DNA of 64,000 bases from G965261775 sp965261775 (GTDB lineage: Bacteria; Pseudomonadota; Gammaproteobacteria; Eutrophobiales; Eutrophobiaceae). The position numbers were made by a program, and so were the translations under genes. Below are positions 1 through 8,887 of this stretch, piece by piece. The stretch lies in contig OZ253477.1 of the NCBI GenBank assembly GCA_965261775.1, positions 868,001-932,000 of the forward strand, in the 5' to 3' direction. Below the pieces are notes generated by a model. It made no database searches, was not told where the DNA came from, and saw only the letters and a list, made by a program, of their open reading frames with translations. The first letter of the stretch is position 1, and each line of letters begins with the position of its first letter.

Positions 1-501
1 CCAGGCGCGATAAAAAGCCCGCCTCCTTTCATCACCCTTAAACGTTGCCAGCTGCGTATTCTCCGCCTGACTGAAAAAGCGCGACGCCAAGGCCGGATAA
101 TCAATATCAGGACTGATCTTCTCAATATCAACGCCCAATCTGTTTTCCAGACTCAAGGCGATGAGCACAAAATTGCCCGAATGTGAAACATTAAATTCAA
201 TGGCGCTACCCTGCAATGTATTGTCCACACAAGGTCTGCCATTTTTTGCGTATGAAAAACAGATATCCGCCAGATCACGGTTCAGGCAATTGGCCAACAA
301 ACGACGTAATACAGCGCGGGCAATGATAAACTGAACTCGCTTCCCCGGCACTTTCAATCTGTCCGCACGTGATTGCTCATCTTCCGACAGGTCTATATAC
401 AGACTAGACGGATTAAACGCCCCAAGCCTGATCAAAAAAACATGAATACTGTCCTGCGACAATACCGGTCGAATCAAGATTATTCTGTCAAGACTACCCA
501 T
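1..501 (-). CDS. 4'-phosphopantetheinyl transferase superfamily protein (3' end outside window)
   Basis: The reverse strand is open from the window edge to an ATG at 501, with an in-frame stop just upstream at 538-540. The translation has the hallmarks of Sfp-type enzymes, which move phosphopantetheine from CoA to a carrier-protein serine: FNVSHS followed about 20 residues later by GVDIE (Mg-binding Asp and Glu), then FFSQAE and, at the very edge, a stretch ending in FYRAW, where the W-x-x-K-E motif normally begins. About 167 residues are present, against roughly 220-240 for the family, so the C-terminus is missing. A GGAGGAAG lies about 22 nt before the ATG, farther than ideal, so the true start could differ. 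The gene is divergent from ccmA. The carrier protein it serves cannot be told from this window. Confidence 0.85.
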   Translation of the reverse strand, partial: MGSLDRIILIRPVLSQDSIHVFLIRLGAFNPSSLYIDLSEDEQSRADRLKVPGKRVQFIIARAVLRRLLANCLNRDLADICFSYAKNGRPCVDNTLQGSAIEFNVSHSGNFVLIALSLENRLGVDIEKISPDIDYPALASRFFSQAENTQLATFKGDERRRAFYRAW

Positions 502-995
502 GTGCAGGATTACCGACGCAAACTTCCTCCGGTAGCGTTAACCCGAATATCTCATCAAAACGAATAACACACCGCCCGGCGCGGAGCATAATACGTTTTG
601 GACGCGCCTTCTTCCGAGGTCAGAACAAGCTGCCATAGAAATACCTTATACGCTCGGAAGGTAGCGGCACAGGACAATAAATAATATTTCCACATTGATT
701 TGCACATCAGCCTTCCCTGGAAAGATTCTGTGTTTTTTTTTCCAACAATTTCTGCAACATATCGAATTACAAGGATGATTGGTCACTATATGCGGCGGTA
801 ATTCTGTTCTGATACTATTATAGTTCTCTTATTAGTATATATAGCCTATAGCCGCAGGGAAAATATTCAATAACGCCGTTAATAATAAGAAAGGAAACGC
901 CGGTTTTGATGACAAACTGCGCCTGTTATCCCGACATATCCTGTTTAATAGTAAAATACTCCCACTGATACGGTTTTCCAAAATCCAGAGAAAAT
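502..995. other. AT-rich intergenic region between divergent genes
   Basis: No convincing gene was found in this stretch. It separates the divergent phosphopantetheinyl transferase and ccmA genes and becomes strongly AT-rich near 780-870 and again near 940-995, so it probably holds the promoters for both directions. I could not settle on one promoter with well-placed -35 and -10 boxes. A short reading frame at 373-567 on the plus strand is only the shadow of the transferase gene. Confidence 0.6.
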
Positions 996-1625
996 ATGGC
1001 ACTGTTTGAGTTGAAAAATATCGGCTGTTTCCGTCGGGATAAGCTTTTATTCCGACAGATTAATTTCCGCCTGCGCGACGGTGAATTGATGCAAATCAAC
1101 GGCCTGAACGGCAGCGGAAAAAGCAGTTTGATGCAAATATGCGCCGGGCTTGTCCGTGCCTATGAGGGCGAGGTCTTGTGGAATAATGAACCTATTGCCA
1201 TACGCCGCCGTCTGTTTCAGAGAGACATGCGTTATATCGGTCACGAGAATGGCGTTAAAGAGGCGTTGACGGCGGGTGAAAATATGCGGGTCATACACGC
1301 CTTGTCAGGGAGGGCGGAGGCGGTAGATTACGATCTTATCCTGGAAAAAATCGGTCTGCCCGGGACACAGGATGTATTACTCGGTCAGATGTCGGCTGGT
1401 CAGAAACGCCGTATCGGGCTGACCCGGATAATGTTGTCCCCCGCACGGTTGTGGCTGCTGGACGAACCGTTCAACACGCTTGATCAAGACGGCGCAAAAA
1501 TCGTTGAACGTTTAATCACCAGACATTGTCGTCAGGGAGGCATGACGATTTTTACAAGCCATCAGACGGTCGGCATTGACGACTGTATCGTAAAACACAT
1601 TTGTCTGGATAATACCAGTGTCTAA
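996..1625 (+). CDS. ccmA: CcmA, heme exporter ATP-binding subunit
   Basis: ATPase of the CcmABCD complex of System I cytochrome c maturation, which releases holo-CcmE after heme loading. The 209-residue protein has the full ABC cassette: Walker A GLNGSGKS at residues 36-43, signature MSAGQ near 137, Walker B LWLLDEPFNTLD near 154, and an H-loop TSHQ. Length is normal for the family. The last codons overlap ccmB: its stop lies inside the first codons of ccmB, which starts at a GTG. It is the first gene of a compact operon running to 7624 and lies downstream of an AT-rich region that probably carries the operon promoter. Confidence 0.97.
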   Translation: MALFELKNIGCFRRDKLLFRQINFRLRDGELMQINGLNGSGKSSLMQICAGLVRAYEGEVLWNNEPIAIRRRLFQRDMRYIGHENGVKEALTAGENMRVIHALSGRAEAVDYDLILEKIGLPGTQDVLLGQMSAGQKRRIGLTRIMLSPARLWLLDEPFNTLDQDGAKIVERLITRHCRQGGMTIFTSHQTVGIDDCIVKHICLDNTSV

Positions 1626-2292
1626 ATATATTTGGATAAGTATTGTTATACTGTTGCGCGATTTGAAGCTCGCCTTTCACAACAAGGCAGAATTATTAAA
1701 CCCCTTATTGTTTTTTATCATGGTGATCGTATTGTTTCCGTTATCCTTCGGTTCTGACAAAGCCTTGTTGAAACAACTGACAGCGGGGATCATCTGGCTG
1801 GCGGCTTTACTGTCGTCGGGATTGTCGCTGGAAACCCTGTTCCGTTCGGACTTTGAAGACGGTTCTATTGAGCAATTCACACTGAGTTCCTGTCCGCTGA
1901 CCCTGCTGGTCATCGTCAAGGTGCTCGCGCACTGGCTAAGTTTCGGCGTACCGCTAATTCTGACAGCCGTACTGAGTGGTCTGGTATTATCATTGCCAGA
2001 ACAGACCGTGACAGCCCTGTTGCTGACACTGCTACTCGGTACGCCCACGCTGAGTCTGACAGGAGCGATCGTTACCGCCTTAACAATCGGTCTACGGGGT
2101 GGTATGTTATTGCATCTGATATTGTGGCCTTTGACTATGCCTATCCTGATTTTTTCCATGCTTGCCGTCCACAACGCTTCCGTCGGTCAATCCATTGAGG
2201 CGGAGTTATATTTTCTGGCGGGCATACTGGTATTAACCATCACACTGGCGCCACTCGCAACCGCGACGGCGTTGAAGATACGATTAAGCTGA
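1618..2292 (+). CDS. ccmB: CcmB, heme exporter membrane subunit
   Basis: Integral membrane partner of CcmA. The 224-residue protein is almost entirely hydrophobic, with about six predicted membrane segments, and its N-terminal half contains the family-typical charged loop EDGSIEQF. It starts with GTG, overlapping the ccmA stop by eight nucleotides, which implies translational coupling. Length and position between ccmA and ccmC are normal for gammaproteobacteria. No defect is visible. Confidence 0.95.
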   Translation: MSKYIWISIVILLRDLKLAFHNKAELLNPLLFFIMVIVLFPLSFGSDKALLKQLTAGIIWLAALLSSGLSLETLFRSDFEDGSIEQFTLSSCPLTLLVIVKVLAHWLSFGVPLILTAVLSGLVLSLPEQTVTALLLTLLLGTPTLSLTGAIVTALTIGLRGGMLLHLILWPLTMPILIFSMLAVHNASVGQSIEAELYFLAGILVLTITLAPLATATALKIRLS

Positions 2293-2294
2293 CA

Positions 2295-3038
2295 ATGAAC
2301 GCACCACTCTGGTTTCATCGATTCGGTTCACCTAAATATTTTTACCAGACGTCGTTGCCCCTGATACGCTGGATGGCCATTATCTGCGTGCCGTCTTTGA
2401 TAATAGGCCTGTGCGGCGGTCTGGTACTCGCTCCGGCAGATTATCAACAGGGGGACAGTTTCCGCATCATGTATATTCATGTACCGGCGGCCTGGCTGTC
2501 GCTTTTCGTGTATATGTTCATGGCTGCCTGCGGCGTAGTCAGTCTGGTCTGGCAGATCAAAATCACAGATGTGCTGGCCCGCAGCAGTGCGCCCATCGGC
2601 GCTTCTTTCACCCTGATCACTTTGCTTACCGGTTCGATCTGGGGCAAACCGATGTGGGGAACCTGGTGGGTATGGGACGCCCGCCTGACATCGGAATTGA
2701 TCCTGTTGTTTCTCTATCTCGGCTATATTGCACTGCAATCGGCATTTGACGACCGGCGCGTCGCCGCCCGTGCCGGTGCTGTGCTGACCCTGGTCGGAGT
2801 GGTCAATATTCCGATCATCAAATATTCGGTGGAATGGTGGAGCACACTGCATCAGCCCGCCACAATCACGAAATTCGATACTCCTTCCATCCATATTGAT
2901 ATGCTGATCCCACTGTTATTCATGGCGCTGGCATTTATGACTTTTTATATGATGACACTGTTGATTCGAGCACGTGGCGAGGTGCTTGAGTTTGAACGTC
3001 ATACCTCCTGGGTCAAAGAATTGATGGTGCGGCAATGA
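2295..3038 (+). CDS. ccmC: CcmC, heme-handling membrane protein
   Basis: CcmC presents heme to the chaperone CcmE on the periplasmic side. The 247-residue protein has about six membrane segments and the conserved tryptophan-rich signature GTWWVWDARLT near residues 119-129. Candidate histidine ligands lie in MYIHVPAAW and TLHQPATIT on either side of it. It begins two nucleotides after the ccmB stop and overlaps ccmD by an ATGA. Length and context are normal. Confidence 0.97.
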   Translation: MNAPLWFHRFGSPKYFYQTSLPLIRWMAIICVPSLIIGLCGGLVLAPADYQQGDSFRIMYIHVPAAWLSLFVYMFMAACGVVSLVWQIKITDVLARSSAPIGASFTLITLLTGSIWGKPMWGTWWVWDARLTSELILLFLYLGYIALQSAFDDRRVAARAGAVLTLVGVVNIPIIKYSVEWWSTLHQPATITKFDTPSIHIDMLIPLLFMALAFMTFYMMTLLIRARGEVLEFERHTSWVKELMVRQ

Positions 3039-3196
3039 ATGAATTTATCATGATGGGCGGTTACGGAGCATATGTCTGGTCGGCTTATGCGGTCTGTTTT
3101 ACAGTGTTGCTGGCAAATGTAATTCAGGCGATTCTCAAAACCCGCAGGACGATGCGCGATCTGCGGAAAAAACTAAATGGAGAATCGTCATCCTGA
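3035..3196 (+). CDS. ccmD: CcmD, small heme exporter subunit
   Basis: A 53-residue frame overlapping the ccmC stop as ATGA. CcmD is a small single-pass protein that stabilises the CcmABC complex and is needed to release holo-CcmE. The diagnostic N-terminal block MGGYGAYVWSAY is present at residues 7-18, followed by one membrane helix and a basic tail containing TRRTMRDLRKK, as usual for the family. Its TGA stop overlaps the CTG that appears to start ccmE. Confidence 0.93.
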   Translation: MNEFIMMGGYGAYVWSAYAVCFTVLLANVIQAILKTRRTMRDLRKKLNGESSS

Positions 3197-3657
3197 CACC
3201 GCGTAAAAAACGCGTTGCTCTGGTTTGTGCGCTTCTGCTCGGCACAGGCGTCGCCGTCGCGCTTATCCTGATGGCGTTCCAGAAGAACCTGCTGTATTTT
3301 TACAGTCCTACCCAGATTGTCGCCGGCGAGGCCCCGACAAACCGGAGCTTTCGCGTCGGCGGTCTGGTCAAAGACGGCAGCGTCGAACGCGATTCGAAAG
3401 ACCTGAACGTCAGTTTCGTGCTAACCGATACCGCCAATCAGATCAAGGTCAGTTACAAAGGCATACTGCCCGACCTGTTTCGTGAAGGTCAGGGCATTGT
3501 GGCGAATGGAAACTTAAGCGGCACGAACGTCTTTATCGCCGAAGAAGTGCTGGCAAAACACGATGAAAATTACATGCCATCGGAAGTCGCACAGGCATTG
3601 GAAAAAGCGGGCGCGAAACTGCCACACGAAGTCTATCCGGGAAAACAGAGAGAATAA
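3193..3657 (+). CDS. ccmE: CcmE, periplasmic heme chaperone (apparent CTG start)
   Basis: CcmE binds heme covalently through a histidine and delivers it to CcmF/CcmH. The heme-binding motif LAKHDENYMP is near the C-terminus and the family block YSPTQIVAGEAP near residue 35. Homology begins well before the first ATG in frame (3271): reading back from it gives TPRKKRVALVCALLLG, the usual N-terminal anchor, preceded by CTG at 3193. The CTG overlaps the ccmD stop as CTGA, exactly where an ATGA would be expected, and a GGAG lies at 3179-3182. No in-frame ATG, GTG or TTG lies nearby upstream. With CTG the protein is 154 residues, a normal length; from 3271 it would lose its membrane anchor. Either a rare CTG start or a single-base error explains this. 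Confidence 0.92.
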   Translation: MTPRKKRVALVCALLLGTGVAVALILMAFQKNLLYFYSPTQIVAGEAPTNRSFRVGGLVKDGSVERDSKDLNVSFVLTDTANQIKVSYKGILPDLFREGQGIVANGNLSGTNVFIAEEVLAKHDENYMPSEVAQALEKAGAKLPHEVYPGKQRE

Positions 3658-5594
3658 TGATCCCCGAACTCGGTCAATTTGCACTGATCCTGGCGCTGGC
3701 GATGGCCATTATACAGACGATTTTCCCGCTCAGGGGGGCCAGCGGTGGCAATATCCACTGGATGGCGCTGGCGAAAACGACGGCGCGGTTGCAGTTTTTC
3801 TTTGTGGCGCTGGCCTTTATAATTCTAACATCCTGTTTTATCAACAATGATTTCTCGGTAGCTTACGTCGCTGCCAACTCAAATTCCCTGTTGCCCGTGA
3901 TCTACCGGATTTCCGCCGTCTGGGGGGCACATGAGGGATCGCTGTTATTGTGGGTGCTGATACTCAGTTTCTGGACCGTTGCCATTACCTTTTATGGCAA
4001 AGGTCTGCCGATTGCCTTTCGGGCGCGGCTTATCGGCGTGATGGGATCAATCAGCGTCGGTTTTCTAATTTTCATGCTGTTCACCTCAAACCCGTTTAAA
4101 CGCCTGTTTACCAATGTGACCGATGGCAACGACCTGAACCCGCTGTTGCAGGATCCGGGTTTGATCATTCACCCGCCTTTGCTTTACACAGGCTATGTCG
4201 GTTTTTCGGTCGCTTTCGGCTTTGCCGTCGCCGCCCTGCTTGGTGGGGAATCGAACAACGCCTGGGCGCGCTGGGCGCGACCATGGACCATCATCGCCTG
4301 GCTTTTTCTGACTCTTGGGATCGCTCTGGGAAGCTGGTGGGCGTATTATGAACTTGGCTGGGGTGGCTGGTGGTTCTGGGACCCGGTTGAAAACGCTTCC
4401 TTTATGCCCTGGCTGATCGGCACAGCACTGATACATTCACTGGCCGCCACGGAAAAAAGAGACATCTTCAAAAACTGGACTCTGTTACTGGCTATCTGCG
4501 CCTTTGCCCTGAGTTTGCTGGGCACCTTTCTGGTGCGATCCGGCGTGTTGACATCGGTCCATGCTTTTGCCAACGACCCGACACGCGGCGTTTTTATACT
4601 GTTTCTGCTTGGCGTTTATATTGGGGGGGCGCTTTTGCTCTATGCCTGGCGCGCGCCAGCGACATTGAACAGCGGCCGTTTCAATCTGATATCGCGCGAA
4701 ACTGTATTACTGTTTAACGGCGTATTGTTGCTGGTTGCCATGCTGACCGTGCTGCTTGGAACGGTTTATCCCTTGATCACCGAGGTACTGAGCGAGAACA
4801 AGCTGTCAGTAGGGGCACCTTACTTCAATGCCGTCTTTGTCCCGCTGGTGATACCGATCATCGTACTGATCGGCATCGGCACGATTACCCGCTGGCGGCG
4901 GGATGACTGGCGTCGTATCCTTGAAAAATGTCAGCCTTTATGTCTGAGCAGTATTGTGGTCGGTGCCGCCATTGCGCTGATCTTTTACAACAGCCATTTG
5001 GTAAAAACGGCACTGGGTCTGATACTGGCACTGTGGATAATGCTCACCGCCATCGCCGCCGTGTTTGAGCGTCTGCGACACCGGGCGAACAAACCGGCCG
5101 CTCTCCGCGCCATTCCGCGCGGTTTTTACGGCATGACGCTGGCACATATCGGTTTTGCGGTATGTATCGTCGGCGTGACCCTGAGCAGTCTGCACAGCGC
5201 TGATCTGCACCGGCGCATGGCACCCGGAGATACCATAGCATTTAACGGTTACAAATTTGTTTTGAAAAAAATGGAACCGGTCTCTGGCCCGAATTACGAT
5301 GCCACACAGGCTGTAATTGATGTGCACAAAGGGACCCGCCACATTGCGGAGTTACGCACACAAAAACGCGTCTATACCGTACGCGGTATGACCATGACAG
5401 AAGCAGGCATTGATGCCGGTTTCACGCGCGATATCTATGTTTCGCTGGGCGAACCGCTGGATGGCGATGCCTGGAGTATCCGCCTTTATTACAAGCCTTT
5501 TGTCCGCTGGCTGTGGCTGGGTGCCTTGCTTATGGTCCTTGGCGGCGCGCTGGCCGCGACCGATCGGCGCTATCGCCTGCAGGCGTCCACCTGA
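3657..5594 (+). CDS. ccmF: CcmF, cytochrome c heme lyase subunit
   Basis: Large membrane protein that, with CcmH and CcmI, attaches heme to apocytochrome c. The 645-residue product has many membrane segments and the WWD heme-handling motif GWGGWWFWDPVENASF around residues 234-249, with the family block LLTAVRSGV-like sequence LGTFLVRSGVLTSVHAF after it. Its start overlaps the ccmE stop (AATGA). Length is normal. Unusually, about 166 nt separate it from ccmG, whereas all other neighbours in this operon overlap or nearly touch. Confidence 0.97.
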   Translation: MIPELGQFALILALAMAIIQTIFPLRGASGGNIHWMALAKTTARLQFFFVALAFIILTSCFINNDFSVAYVAANSNSLLPVIYRISAVWGAHEGSLLLWVLILSFWTVAITFYGKGLPIAFRARLIGVMGSISVGFLIFMLFTSNPFKRLFTNVTDGNDLNPLLQDPGLIIHPPLLYTGYVGFSVAFGFAVAALLGGESNNAWARWARPWTIIAWLFLTLGIALGSWWAYYELGWGGWWFWDPVENASFMPWLIGTALIHSLAATEKRDIFKNWTLLLAICAFALSLLGTFLVRSGVLTSVHAFANDPTRGVFILFLLGVYIGGALLLYAWRAPATLNSGRFNLISRETVLLFNGVLLLVAMLTVLLGTVYPLITEVLSENKLSVGAPYFNAVFVPLVIPIIVLIGIGTITRWRRDDWRRILEKCQPLCLSSIVVGAAIALIFYNSHLVKTALGLILALWIMLTAIAAVFERLRHRANKPAALRAIPRGFYGMTLAHIGFAVCIVGVTLSSLHSADLHRRMAPGDTIAFNGYKFVLKKMEPVSGPNYDATQAVIDVHKGTRHIAELRTQKRVYTVRGMTMTEAGIDAGFTRDIYVSLGEPLDGDAWSIRLYYKPFVRWLWLGALLMVLGGALAATDRRYRLQAST

Positions 5595-5760
5595 TGGTAA
5601 TGGTAGCGAATAGCGAAAGAACCTCCGCACGGCGCAGTACGACTGGATCCCCGCGCTTGATTAAAAGCGTTCCGGAGGACGGCATCTGTGTTAATCCGGG
5701 TAATCTTCGGATAAAAAATTGAGTTCAATATCCACCTTTATACAATATCCGGAATAGCCT
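5595..5760. other. Extra spacer inside the ccm operon
   Basis: The 166 nt between ccmF and ccmG hold no gene that I recognise. Other ccm junctions here overlap or are 2 nt apart, so the spacer stands out. Its second half is AT-rich (around 5715-5745) and could hold a promoter for ccmGHI, but no good -35/-10 pair is evident. Confidence 0.5.
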
Positions 5761-6291
5761 GTGTGGCGTTATCTGTTTCCTCTGGCACTCTTTATCAGCT
5801 TGGCACTGTTTTTTATCCACGGCTTGCAGCGTGATCCCCGTCACATCCCGTCGCCGCTGATTGACAAACCGGCGCCAGCGTTCAATCTGCCAACCCTGCG
5901 CGATCCTTCCAGCAAGATTAAACTGGACGAATTAAAGGGCAAGGTCGTTTTGATCAATGTCTGGGCCTCATGGTGTGCGGCTTGTGTGGAGGAACATCCG
6001 GTGTTACTTGAGGCGGTCGAGAACACGTCGCTCAATCTTTACGGTTTGAATTACAAGGACACGCGGCAGGACGCTTTGTCCTGGCTGGAAAAACGCGGGG
6101 ACCCCTATCTCAAAAATGCGTTTGATCAAACCGGGGAGACCGGCATTGACTATGGGGTCTACGGCGTACCGGAAACCTTTTTACTGGATAAAAACAGTAT
6201 CATTCGTTACAAGCATCTCGGCCCCCTTACCCGGCAGCAGATCAATACCGTGATTTTTCCGCTTGTGAAAAAACTCGAGGCTTCGCCATGA
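5761..6291 (+). CDS. ccmG: CcmG/DsbE, thiol:disulfide interchange protein
   Basis: Membrane-anchored thioredoxin-like protein that keeps the apocytochrome CxxCH cysteines, and CcmH, reduced. The 176-residue protein has one N-terminal membrane anchor and the redox centre WCAAC near residue 70 inside NVWASWCAACVEEHP. The cis-Pro region GVYGVPETFLLD follows near residue 140. It starts with GTG. The last codons overlap ccmH as ATGA. Length is normal. Confidence 0.95.
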   Translation: MWRYLFPLALFISLALFFIHGLQRDPRHIPSPLIDKPAPAFNLPTLRDPSSKIKLDELKGKVVLINVWASWCAACVEEHPVLLEAVENTSLNLYGLNYKDTRQDALSWLEKRGDPYLKNAFDQTGETGIDYGVYGVPETFLLDKNSIIRYKHLGPLTRQQINTVIFPLVKKLEASP

Positions 6292-6719
6292 GAATTATTT
6301 TCGGGGCGGTTCTCCTGATGTTGTCAATAATCGACGGTCTCCACGCAAAAGACGAACCGGTGCAATTCAGCGATCCGATACTGGAAAAACGCTATCACGC
6401 CCTGTTGGAAGAAATTCGCTGTCTGGTCTGTCAAAATCAATCGCTGATCGATTCAAATGCCGACCTGGCGCAGGATCTGCGGGATAAAATTCATCAGATG
6501 CTTGAACAAGGCGCGAGTGAACAGGAGATTATTCAGTTCCTCGTGGACCGTTACGGTGATTTTGTGCGCTATCGCCCGCCGTTCAGAGGCGATACCGCCT
6601 TGCTCTGGCTCGGCCCGTTTCTGTTTTTGTTAATCGCGCCGGGCGTTGCCGTATTCATGGTTCGACGACAGGCGAAGCAGAACGACCCCTCGCACGACAA
6701 TAACGAAGGCAAGGCATAA
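6288..6719 (+). CDS. ccmH: CcmH, cytochrome c maturation thiol oxidoreductase
   Basis: Periplasmic, membrane-anchored protein that handles reduced apocytochrome c for the CcmF lyase. The 143-residue product has an N-terminal signal, the redox motif RCLVCQNQS near residue 44, the family three-helix region, and one C-terminal membrane helix (LLWLGPFLFLLIAPGVAVF). It corresponds to the short N-terminal half of E. coli CcmH; the TPR half is encoded separately as ccmI. The start overlaps the ccmG stop. Confidence 0.95.
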   Translation: MRIIFGAVLLMLSIIDGLHAKDEPVQFSDPILEKRYHALLEEIRCLVCQNQSLIDSNADLAQDLRDKIHQMLEQGASEQEIIQFLVDRYGDFVRYRPPFRGDTALLWLGPFLFLLIAPGVAVFMVRRQAKQNDPSHDNNEGKA

Positions 6720-6721
6720 CC

Positions 6722-7624
6722 ATGCTGATGTTCGTTTTACTGGCCAGTCTGTTGTTATTATCGGCTACGGGATTCATTCTGTTTTCCCTGCTTAAAAAAA
6801 CCGCTGTCGAGGATTATTCGCGGACGCAAAACAAGATGCTCTACCAACAGCGGCTTGCCGAGCTTGATGCGGACAAAGACAACGATCTGATAAACGAGGA
6901 TCAGATCGACAATATCAAAAAAGAATTACGGCTTGCTTTCACTGCCGGGAATGATGCTGCTCCCGATCCCACGCCGGTAAAACGGCCTGTTATCACGATC
7001 ATCCTGCTGTGTTGCTGCATCCCCGCCTTTGTGATTACGATGTACCACTATCTGGGGGAAGCCGATTACATCGTACGGGAATCCCTGTTACGCGAACTTC
7101 ACCAGGCTGAAACGGACACGGGAAAACAAGTCGCGATGATGAGAATAGTCGCCTGGCTGGAGCAGGATATATTGACCCGGGGCGATGATATTGAGAGCAG
7201 ACTGATGCTGGTCAACTTCTATGTCGCCACAGAAAAATACCCGGACGCGCTACAGATCATCGACAGTCTGCACCGCCAACACAGAGACAACCCCGGTATC
7301 CTGTTTCGTTATGCCGACATCCTCCGGATAGCAAATAACGGCGCCTTTCAAGAACGGTCCATAGCACTGATTGAACGGGGGCTGGCCATTGAGCCGGATA
7401 ATCCAAAGGGACTGTGGCTGGCGGGGCTGGCCGCAAACAGGCGCGGAGATATCAAAGCCGCCACGACTTATTGGGAGAAATTATCCGATCAACTGGAACC
7501 GGATTCGGCGGCGCGAAAACAGATTGAAAAATTTCTGGAAACGATACGGGAGTCATCAGATGACCGCATTGACGAGTCTGAAAGAGGCCAAAATGAACGC
7601 TCCGCCAAAACACCCAAAGATTAA
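6722..7624 (+). CDS. ccmI: CcmI, TPR apocytochrome c chaperone
   Basis: CcmI captures the C-terminus of apocytochromes and presents it to the CcmFH lyase. The 300-residue protein shows the usual plan: an N-terminal membrane helix, a cytoplasmic region with LYQQRLAELDAD typical of the family, a second membrane helix (ITIILLCCCIPAFVITMY), and a periplasmic TPR region from about residue 150. The acidic C-terminal tail is low in complexity. It begins two nucleotides after ccmH and closes the operon. Confidence 0.92.
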   Translation: MLMFVLLASLLLLSATGFILFSLLKKTAVEDYSRTQNKMLYQQRLAELDADKDNDLINEDQIDNIKKELRLAFTAGNDAAPDPTPVKRPVITIILLCCCIPAFVITMYHYLGEADYIVRESLLRELHQAETDTGKQVAMMRIVAWLEQDILTRGDDIESRLMLVNFYVATEKYPDALQIIDSLHRQHRDNPGILFRYADILRIANNGAFQERSIALIERGLAIEPDNPKGLWLAGLAANRRGDIKAATTYWEKLSDQLEPDSAARKQIEKFLETIRESSDDRIDESERGQNERSAKTPKD

Positions 7625-7799
7625 CGCAGATTATTCCAGGGCATCAAAGTCACGTGACATTCATTATCCATTCTCAAGTGTCACTTTGTAAAAATACGAC
7701 TCTATATTACAATATAAGGCTATCGTATATACCAACGCGAATATTTCATAAGAACTTCAAATTTAAGGTCGTTGACCTGCCAGATTATTACAACCAATT

Positions 7800-8612
7800 G
7801 TGAATAATGTAACTCAAACAGAAACGATTTGTCGCTTTGATGCAAACGACGAAGAAATTCAAAGGATACTGTTAGCGCAAGGCGAAGCGATCTGCTTTTC
7901 CAGGCGTTCTCCGAGAAAAAAGACGCCCAATGAAGACGCGCTGGCGATCATTCCGGTTGATGATGAATCCTGTGTATTGATAGTCGCCGACGGTCTTGGC
8001 GGTATGCCCGACGGTGAAAAGGCCTCAAAAACCACCTTGGAATTCCTGATTGAATCCATCCAAAACAGAAAAGGCAGTGTATGCGATGCTATATTGAAAA
8101 GCCTTGATGCGGCAAACGAACAGATGCTGGCCTTGGGCAACGGCAGTGGAACAACCGTCGCAGTTGCTGAAATCACCGGTAACAGGGTACGCGCTTATCA
8201 TGCGGGGGATTCCTTGATCATGCTGGTCACCCAGAACGATGCCGTCAAATATTATGCCCTGCCACATTCCCCCATCGGCTATGCCTTGGCCTGCGGGGCA
8301 ATACGGGAAGAAGATGCGATGAAACACCCCGAACGGAATCTGGTTTCAAATTATATCGGCGACAAAGACATGTATATTACCGTTGGGCCCATGCTTAAAC
8401 TTGCGCAGGGAGACACCCTTCTCCTGGCCAGTGACGCAGTACCCGATAATCTTTACACGGGGGAAATCCGTAGTTTTATGTTTGGGAAATCAATATCCCA
8501 GGGGATTGATCAGTTGATCCAGCAATGTCAGTTGAATATGAAAAGCCCCTCCCTGGACAGACTATGTCACCCCGATGATTTAACTCTGGTTGGTTTCCGT
8601 TACTGGACATGA
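7800..8612 (+). CDS. PP2C-family serine/threonine protein phosphatase
   Basis: A 270-residue soluble protein with the PP2C metal-binding motifs in order: TPNEDAL near residue 44, VADGLGGMPDGE near 64, the AGDS turn in RAYHAGDSLIML near 140, and HPDDLTLVGF at the C-terminus, where PP2C enzymes have the last metal Asp. All key aspartates are present, so it should be active with Mg or Mn. It starts with GTG; the upstream 175 nt are AT-rich. It stands alone after the ccm operon with no partner kinase in view, so its substrate is unknown. Confidence 0.9.
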   Translation: MNNVTQTETICRFDANDEEIQRILLAQGEAICFSRRSPRKKTPNEDALAIIPVDDESCVLIVADGLGGMPDGEKASKTTLEFLIESIQNRKGSVCDAILKSLDAANEQMLALGNGSGTTVAVAEITGNRVRAYHAGDSLIMLVTQNDAVKYYALPHSPIGYALACGAIREEDAMKHPERNLVSNYIGDKDMYITVGPMLKLAQGDTLLLASDAVPDNLYTGEIRSFMFGKSISQGIDQLIQQCQLNMKSPSLDRLCHPDDLTLVGFRYWT

Positions 8613-8887
8613 CCCAACACAAGACAAAACACTGAAACGGGGAAACGCCATCACCACCAAAGCGGCGCAACTGTTACTACTTGAGGGGCATTTTCACACC
8701 GACTGCCCCGCGCCTTAAATGGCCCGCCACTGGAAACATAATATCGCCCCCTGACTTGCGGGTTGGCAATATTTCCTTTAATGGAAAATCAATGCTGAAC
8801 AGCAGGAGCAGGAAATTATCTGCACCGGAAAAATGCTTTTGCAGGCACGACGTTCACATCGCGCCCCTTCCCGTCATGATTAATTAA
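8613..8887. other. Intergenic region, no gene recognised
   Basis: The 275 nt between the convergent PP2C and dehydrogenase genes contain a short open frame of 68 codons (8681-8887) without similarity that I recognise and without a good ribosome site. I treat it as non-coding. Confidence 0.5.

Noticed and set aside
8681..8887. 68-codon plus-strand frame as a small gene
   Set aside because: It has no ribosome site and no recognisable features, and it ends at the convergent dehydrogenase gene.
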